From assembly GCF_034702125.1 (NCBI RefSeq), contig NW_026945753.1, forward strand, positions 95,001-159,000: a stretch of DNA of 64,000 nucleotides, in the 5' to 3' direction. Below the pieces are notes generated by a model. That model saw only the letters and a list, made by a program, of their open reading frames with translations. It was not told the DNA's origin and searched no databases. A program made the translations under genes and the position numbers. The stretch is from Engraulis encrasicolus. Its lineage: Eukaryota; Chordata; Actinopteri; Clupeiformes; Engraulidae. Of this stretch, positions 57,731 to 64,000 are shown piece after piece. Numbering within the stretch: position 1 is the stretch's first letter; each line of letters starts with the position of its first letter.

Positions 57731-58380
57731 CTGGACAAAATCACAAGTGTGCAGACATGTTATTACATTACACATCACATCTGTTGCAGGATACATTATA
57801 GCCTAACTGTGGAAAGATGAAACCATATAAGTGATACGACACCATAGCTGGAAATAAGCCCATTTTTACCTTTCCCATTTAAGTTAAATAACTGTTTATA
57901 TGTTTAAAAAAACTCATACTATTATATGTTTTTACTGTTCTGTTCTTCTAGCTTTCATCTGAGTCTGGTGATGATGTTAAATCTTGCTACGATCTACAAA
58001 TTATCATATGAATTCATATCATTTAGATTCAATTTCTAATACTGTAGCTTGGGATGTGTATTAATGCTGCCATTCTTGGAGTACTTTAAGTACAAAACAA
58101 AATCAATAGCTCAAATATTCAACGCTAAATTCTATGATATTGCTTGTAATGTCACCTACAATGCCATGCCTATTGTAGTATATTTTGTAGTTCAATTGTA
58201 GTTGCAGTTTTTTAGGCGCACCCTATGTGTGGAATTAAAGATGGTATTACTGCGCCCTAAGGTCAAATGACAGGTAATGGAACGCTTGGGCAGAGAATGG
58301 TTTAAGAAGGAGATACCATGAACTACCGCCCCAACAATGTAAATGGATGTGCTCAGTTTGGTATCCTAAGGGGGCGTTGT
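57731..58380. other. Presumed GIMAP-gene intron or 5' flank
   Basis: No clear upstream exon. The right part (58144-58320) is similar to 59780-59930. Confidence 0.4.
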
Positions 58381-60000
58381 CCCCCCTTCTTTCTTACCTT
58401 ACTGTTGCGTTTGGTGGCAGCTGACAAAGGGTTGCGCACTACCGCCATCCAAAGGCTGAGGTGGGATCTCGCTAGTCTGTGAAGAGGCGTGGCGGAGACG
58501 GTCTGGGATGGGACAACGCGTCTCTCATGGTATACTGTCGGAAGTGGCACGGTCTTTGGCAGGTCTCCCAGTTGACATTCACTGTTTGTTTTCATTGTAC
58601 ATTTATTGTAAATATCCTGTCATATACAGCTCAAGGCCTTTTATTCGAATACCATTGAAAAAGTTGATTTATTTCCATATTTCCATAGATAATGTTTAAA
58701 CTGTCTGGATTTGTAGATTCATGGCCCAGTTTTTTAACGATTTTCCAATCATTTTATTTTTTTTTCTTTTTATTATACGTTTGGGCCCTTTCCAGCTAAA
58801 AAAAAAACATGGAATTGGGGAATTCGCTTTATTAGAATATGATATAAAATCAAATTTTTCTTCATCAAAATTAAGGTTCACATTAAATCAGGTTGAAATT
58901 TGGTACTTTCTACATAACATGCCAGATGCGTCAATACTTGGTTAGGACTGTCTCTGTCTTCATAATGGCCATTGATTGCGTGAAGTCAATGGAAAAAAAC
59001 TGTGCATGGGAGTTATGGAAGCCACAGATATCCTTGATGCTTTTGCTGTCAGCTGTTCTTGTTTTGTTGACCGGTTGCCCCACACTTCACTCTGTCAATA
59101 TACCCTGTAGAATTTCCATGCCGTTTTGGCGCTAACTCACCAGTGTAATTCTAAATAACCAGAAATGAAACCCCCATTGGAAAATGAATGGGCGATTTTA
59201 ATTTCTGTTGGGAGTTAGAATTAGATGGGTGAGTTAACACCAAAAAGTTTGGCATGGGAAATTTCAGTGAAGGTGATCAGTGAAGTGGACGGAATTTTGG
59301 CGACCTATGCTGACAGGTATCCACCTGTGTTCCGTTCTTTGGATGATGTGCAATTGAATAAGAACACACAACACAAACTCTATTTCACCACTTTATATTT
59401 ATTTCCATAAGAGCATTTCAATGTGGAAGTGTCGACGGAGGAGGACACACGTCAATTTTGCATTTTGACATCCGGAAAATCTGAACTGTTCATACCAACG
59501 GAGTCAATCCCACAATATGCACTCTAGAGGCGTGTAATTCACTCTCAATACTCGGATGGTCTCCTAAAAGGGGCGTTCACCTGACATCAAACGGGATACC
59601 GGGGGAGCAAACAACGGGCCTGACTTATCTCCTTCTTAATACCATTCTCATTGGCTTGGGTTTTTGAATTTCAAGCTCATGAGTGTGCAGTTAACAACTG
59701 CTCTTCTTTGTTCACGGATCATGAATGCCACAGTTCTTGAGTTATTGATAGTGGTATTTTGAAAATCCCAGACGGGGAGTGTAATGTCACCTACAGATGC
59801 CTATTGTTATATAAATTTTGTAGTCAATTGTAGTTGCAGTTTAGCGCCACCCTATGTGTGGAATTTTAAGTGGTAACTGCGCTCCTAAGGTAAATAATTT
59901 AAGGGTAATGGACAACGCTTTGGGGTTTTTGAATTCAGCTCGTGAGTTTCAGTTAAACAACTGCTCTTCTTTGATCACCTTCACGAATGCCACAGGACCA
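58144..60000 (+). repeat. Diverged duplicated segment (two copies)
   Basis: TAATGTCACCTACA.ATGCC, CAATTGTAGTTGCAGTTT, CACCCTATGTGTGGAATT and ACTGCGC.CCTAAGG occur at about 58148-58262 and again at 59781-59892. A second pair, GGGTTTTTGAATT.CAGCTC then AACTGCTCTTCTTTG, occurs at about 59659-59720 and 59928-59975. Between the copies I see no gene. Confidence 0.6.
58388..58445 (-). CDS. Possible first coding exon (weak)
   Basis: On the minus strand an ATG (58443-58445) opens MAVVRNPLSAATKRNSK, which ends at a CAGTAAG|GTAAGAAAG-type donor near 58393. It lies 5' of the GIMAP exons on the same strand, but I cannot show a frame-compatible join. Confidence 0.25.
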
Positions 60001-60429
60001 GACACAATCGTTCTAGTAAGTACATTTGATCTAAAATGAATGTATTATGGTTTTAATAAGTCGGAAAATATTTAGCAGATATGTGATTTTTAGGATGCAG
60101 ATTTGAGATGAAAGGAAACGTAATTTATGTTGCTTCATTTCAGATAATGCATTGAACATGTGATTACCACGCTAACTTTAATATCCTTCTTTGTATACAT
60201 TTTACTGCGAGAGCAGTTGAGCTTCGTCAGAGTTCATCGTCAATGAGTATGGGTGTTAAAACTACACGCAACTGACGTTCTATACAGACAGCAGAGTCGT
60301 ACTTGGGCTACTTACATAAACCAAAAGAGACGGTTCTATGTATTACTGTCAGTAACCGGGTTCAGAGGGATGCGGAAGTCAAACCACGCCAGCTCAGTGG
60401 CACTACGTTCCAACCAGCCTCCCATACCT

Positions 60430-62110
60430 CCCTGTACCACGCCACAAGAGCACTCCGTGCAGCAGCGCTGCAAACGCTCACAACTTGGCTCACAGGTCCA
60501 GACTTCTCATATCTCAGGACACCGGAGAGGTCTCTCTCGTGCAGCCGAGTCATTCGATCTAGACAACCCAGACACAGACACGGAAGGAGTTCGTCACGAA
60601 CCGTACAGTCTTGGCAACCACAGCACCAAAGACCCTACAGGTTCAGTCCTCAAAGCGCTTCGATGAGTTCTCGACGTGGAAAGTCCTCACAAGAGCAATT
60701 TCAGACATCTCATTCCACGTTGTGGAGAGACCTACAATAGGTCCCAGTTGATCGCGCACTGATTGTCCACGGCTGTGGCACTACTGTGCAAGCAACCGAT
60801 CACCTGAGACACATCTCAAAAAGGCTCTCAAGGTCTCCTTTAAGCGGTATGCAACAAGACGCCATACAGTGATGAAATCCCACAGCTTGTCCTCTGGGAA
60901 AAGAGGTCTCGCCGAGCAAGCGCAGCTAACGAAAGACTGAACCCAACTTTGGACTAGGAATGGTTACCTTAGAGTTACGGAGGACGACTCACGGCATGGC
61001 TCCCGACATGAGAACGAGAAAGACCAACCATCATCATCTTACCCGGGAAGAGTCATATTGCTGTCCTTCTTGAGAGGCAATTCCATGAACGTTAGTCAGA
61101 GCCCCAGGGTCGCCTGTTCACTGAGGGTGCATCCAGGAGAGCTGGATACTGCGATAAGTTAAGTGCAAAGAAGTGCTATCAAACAAGGTCATTCATAAGG
61201 TGCCGAGTGACTTGTCACGGAGGGCTCCGAGGGAAGGTTGCTTCGAAAAGAAAATGGCGGCTGCCTTTCCCTCGGACCGAACTCAGTCTGGAGCCACCGT
61301 TTAATACGCACGTCGGCACTTGCCGTACTTCGGTGCCTTGGTATTATGACGCCACCCGGCAAGACACTGAGGTGGATCTCAGCCTGAATTCCAAAGGGGT
61401 GGGCTCTCATATTCACCTGCCTCAGTGAACGAGCCGTACACTTTGAGCCTCATTTGGGACGCTTGAGCGCAAACAGGCCCCTTCATTAAATTGCACTGCA
61501 ACGCTTCTTCGCCTTGAGAAGACATTCAAAGGCTCATCGGCTCCAGATTGTGGTGACCCAATTACATGGGCGTCCCTACCGGGTGCTGAACATGTTATTC
61601 CAAGGAGGCGAGAGCTGTGACAACAGTTTCCTGACTGAAGAAAGGCTGCCAGTGGTGGGATTATTTCAACCCCCCCACGACGGTCCCCCATGGGGGAGCA
61701 GGGAGAGGCTTATCGGGGTAAGCAAGGCGAAAATTCCTCGAAACAATTGCTTCTCCGCTTGCCCTTCTCAACTCACGCTTGAAGCACATGTCAACGTTTC
61801 AGGGCCGAAGTGTTGGCCATAATGAATCTGCTTAGCACTCAATGCCCCCAATATCCAATGACCCAGACTCACCTGCTCTTTTAACGCCAGGCAATGATAC
61901 TTACGCGAAACGGCCTGGGGGCCTGCTTCCTCCCCCTGGCCCTTCGACATGAACCCTTGTGGCCAAAAGTGGAAGCCGAGGTTACCGCATCTTAGCCAAC
62001 CCACGTTCAGGGAGCGGAGGCGAGAAAGATTACCCTGGCTTACTCTGCAGGCTCGTCGGAAATGGAAACGTGAGAAAGCCCAACCTTAAGGAATTAGACT
62101 AGAAGCATTT
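60430..62110 (+). pseudogene. BEL/Pao retrotransposon pol remnant (RNase H end to integrase)
   Basis: Plus-strand pieces, each in its own frame, follow BEL/Pao pol order. They are a WLTGPDF start near 60485, KRFDEFSTWKVLTRAIS near 60657, a WHYC-type block near 60777, the integrase zinc-region-like GRLFTEGA-type block near 61105, RGLRGKVASKRK near 61224 and PFPRTELSLEPPFNTHVGT near 61265. After these come a FGPWYYDA-like block near 61335, LQRFFALRRHSKAHR near 61495 and a final LQARRKWKRE block near 62048. No gag, protease, RT core or LTR pair is recognised. Indels are frequent; the relic is non-functional as written. Confidence 0.75.
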
Positions 62111-62985
62111 CCAGAAAACAAAGGCCCCTTTATAAGGGTAGTTTAGAAGCAAATTTTAGTTAAAAAAAGGTTGGGCAACAATATCTGGCTTTCCGGCCGA
62201 ACCCAGAACGGAGCGGGTGTCGGTGCTCGCCAACCAGTTTCGTTTCGACCAACTAAACGTGTTTGGGTTGGCGAACCGCCCAGAGGTCCTCATACCGGGC
62301 TCTGAACCTTTTTCCGCCGTGACTTGTGTTACCGGAATGAAACCTGCTGACGCCCCACGACTGTCGTCACGGTTCGCAGAGGAATAAACCTAGTCTTTAG
62401 GACGGGTTCGCTATTGCGAACCAATTTTCTGGTTCGCGAACAGCAAATTACAGTGGCGAGAACACGACGGTCGGTTCGCGCGGATTAGGTGCTGGAACGG
62501 GCTCCAGCCGGGTTTTCCAGTCAGCCTAGAATTGCGCTATTTAGAGAACCCAGAAATTCAGCTAAGCAGGTTCCCAAAAGCTGTATTTTGAGTTTTTTTT
62601 ACCATGAACTGGGACCAAACTCACCCCAAATGGCCTCCCGGAAATTCTAGATTTTGGGCTAGAATACGTTAGAAAGAAATCACTTCTCACACGGAAATAA
62701 ATGTGCAATGCTACCATATTTGCATGTTATCATGGTATTCTCACATTACCACAAAGGCAAATTGTCATGGCAAAAGATACAAAAATACTATAAATTATGG
62801 CCGTTTCTAATTTAATCATAGATATTCTCGTAAACCACTGGCATTCAAATAGCAATAGCCTCCCATGACAGCCAAATTATAATACAAAAATTTAATCATT
62901 CAATACAGAGTTTTACGGAAAGGAAAAAGAAGAGGCAAAGAAGACAGTATTATCTAAACGACTAAATATTTGGGACTATGAAGAG
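62111..62985. other. Unassigned stretch with GGTTCGCGAACC-like motifs
   Basis: At about 62200-62500 there are several GGTTCG/CGAACC inversions (TTGGCGAACC, GGTTCGCTATTGCGAACC, GGTTCGCGAAC), suggesting a decayed DNA-transposon end. No gene is supported. Confidence 0.4.
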
Positions 62986-62995
62986 GTCCCCTGTT

Positions 62996-63233
62996 CTTTG
63001 AAGGAGATGAGTGAGCCATCTCTATGGGAGCGCACTCTCAGCTCTGTACGATTAGCTGAAGACCTTAGCAATCACCGCCAAAGTCCAATCACTGTGTGGG
63101 CAGGATGTCCACTTAATCTCAAAACCGAATGGGTTAGCGCGGCAAATAAGCCACTTTGATGCCAAACATCTCTTCGGCTGTCGGCAAAAAGGTTGTCTTG
63201 AGAGATGGCTCATCTATCTCCTTAAAGAGAAAG
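62996..63233. repeat. Inverted repeat, about 30-bp arms
   Basis: CTTTGAAGGAGATGAGTGAG then CCATCTCTA (62996 on) pairs with TTGAGAGATGGCTCATCTAT then CTCCTTAAAG (to about 63230). It may be a small MITE of about 235 bp. Confidence 0.65.
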
Positions 63234-64000
63234 GGGGACGGGGAATTATTCAGGCCTTAGATGCCTTCTTTCAGTCGAAAATTTCATTCGCATATCTAAG
63301 GGCGAGATACAATCACTCCCGATTGCTGATCACACCCAAACTAGCCAAAACTCCACAGATTCCTTCATGTAAGCGATATCGACCTATCATCCTTACAGAC
63401 AATCAGTGGTCCTGCCCAGAACCCTATTGTTCCTGTGGCAACGTTGGACACATATAGCGGTAGAACCGGGGACACAAGGGTGGGGGGTTGGCCCAACCAA
63501 CGCTCTGTACACCTCTGAAACTGCTGCACCTTGCGAGAGAGGTCAAGCTGTCGAGACCGCACTGGTAAAGTGAGCCCTAATCTGAGCCCGGGGGTTAGCG
63601 ACCCTTGGACTCATATGCCGGGCACATGGTTTGAACCACCAATTTGGATGACTCTATTAAAAAAAATGTGAGCCTGTAGAGGGCCTTGATGAAGACACTC
63701 AAACAGGCCTGACAGAGTGTTCCTAAAAGAGTGGTTCCTGTTCAGTGTCGACGCGTAAAGTGTGCACAGGGCACAAGTTTGTGTTGACACCTCTTTCCCA
63801 CGGATCTGCCCGAAAGGTGGTTGTGCAAAAAGCAGTTTGGAGGGGCCCCCTCTTGGAGGGGACTCGAAACGGGGGCCCCACAAATAAGCCCTCCAAGTCC
63901 TAGAGGAGAATTATCCCGGGAGGGTTATCGACTGATGTAGCCCCCCCCCCAGGGGGCGTAAGTATCTAGTGGTTGGGCACTCAGAGTGTTGAAACCACGA
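63234..64000. other. Unassigned sequence at window end
   Basis: No gene, element or repeat array is supported. Confidence 0.4.

Overview
This window is noncoding-rich DNA from a vertebrate, almost certainly a ray-finned (teleost) fish. The evidence is the mix of elements: L2/CR1-like LINEs ending in short repeated tails, hAT-, TTAA- and TA-flanked DNA transposons and MITEs, Ty3/gypsy and BEL/Pao retrotransposons, and very long CA and GA microsatellites. Host genes are sparse and split by introns. I see no prokaryotic operons, CRISPR arrays or canonical RNA genes.

Layout. 0.3-3 kb: a TTAA MITE fragment, microsatellites, a tiny hAT and an L2 tail. 3.16-3.82 kb: three tandem copies of a tRNA-like unit. 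4.2-7.1 kb: a TTAA-flanked (piggyBac-like) element with a hAT nested in it. 8.3-8.6 kb: a MITE with a diverged relative at 33.7 kb. 10.9-13.4 kb: a LINE on the minus strand with an open RT frame. 13.8-15.0 kb: the last three exons of a PRY-SPRY (B30.2) immune-type gene, minus strand. 15.7 and 16.4 kb: a TTAA and a TA MITE. 17.4-21.3 kb: a TTAA-flanked foldback element with 353-bp arms, into which a LINE has jumped. 24-27.5 kb: MITE, tandem arrays and another LINE. 27.5-31.3 kb: an old LINE on the minus strand, split by a TA-flanked 1.7-kb element. 32-35.5 kb: small hAT and foldback elements. 35.6-40.9 kb: a complete but frame-shredded Ty3/gypsy element with LTRs and a 5-bp TSD. 41.4-45.7 kb: GT-rich degenerate tandem DNA. 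47.5-53.1 kb: a 5.56-kb hAT-type element with a perfect 8-bp TSD that holds a 3.5-kb giant inverted repeat. 56.0-57.7 kb: a GIMAP (AIG1-type GTPase) gene, minus strand. 60.4-62.1 kb: a frame-shredded BEL/Pao pol.

The only host genes I can support are the PRY-SPRY gene and the GIMAP-like gene. Both belong to families that are expanded in fish and linked to immunity, and both are only partly in view. Everything else is mobile or simple-sequence DNA, with at least five nestings whose order can be read.

Quality caveat. From about 36 kb rightwards, coding remnants are broken by many 1-2 base indels, and the two LTRs of one element differ mostly by short indels. The right arm of the giant inverted repeat (about 51.8-52.7 kb) looks like a homopolymer-smeared copy of the left arm. 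Some decay there may therefore be sequencing or assembly error rather than biology.
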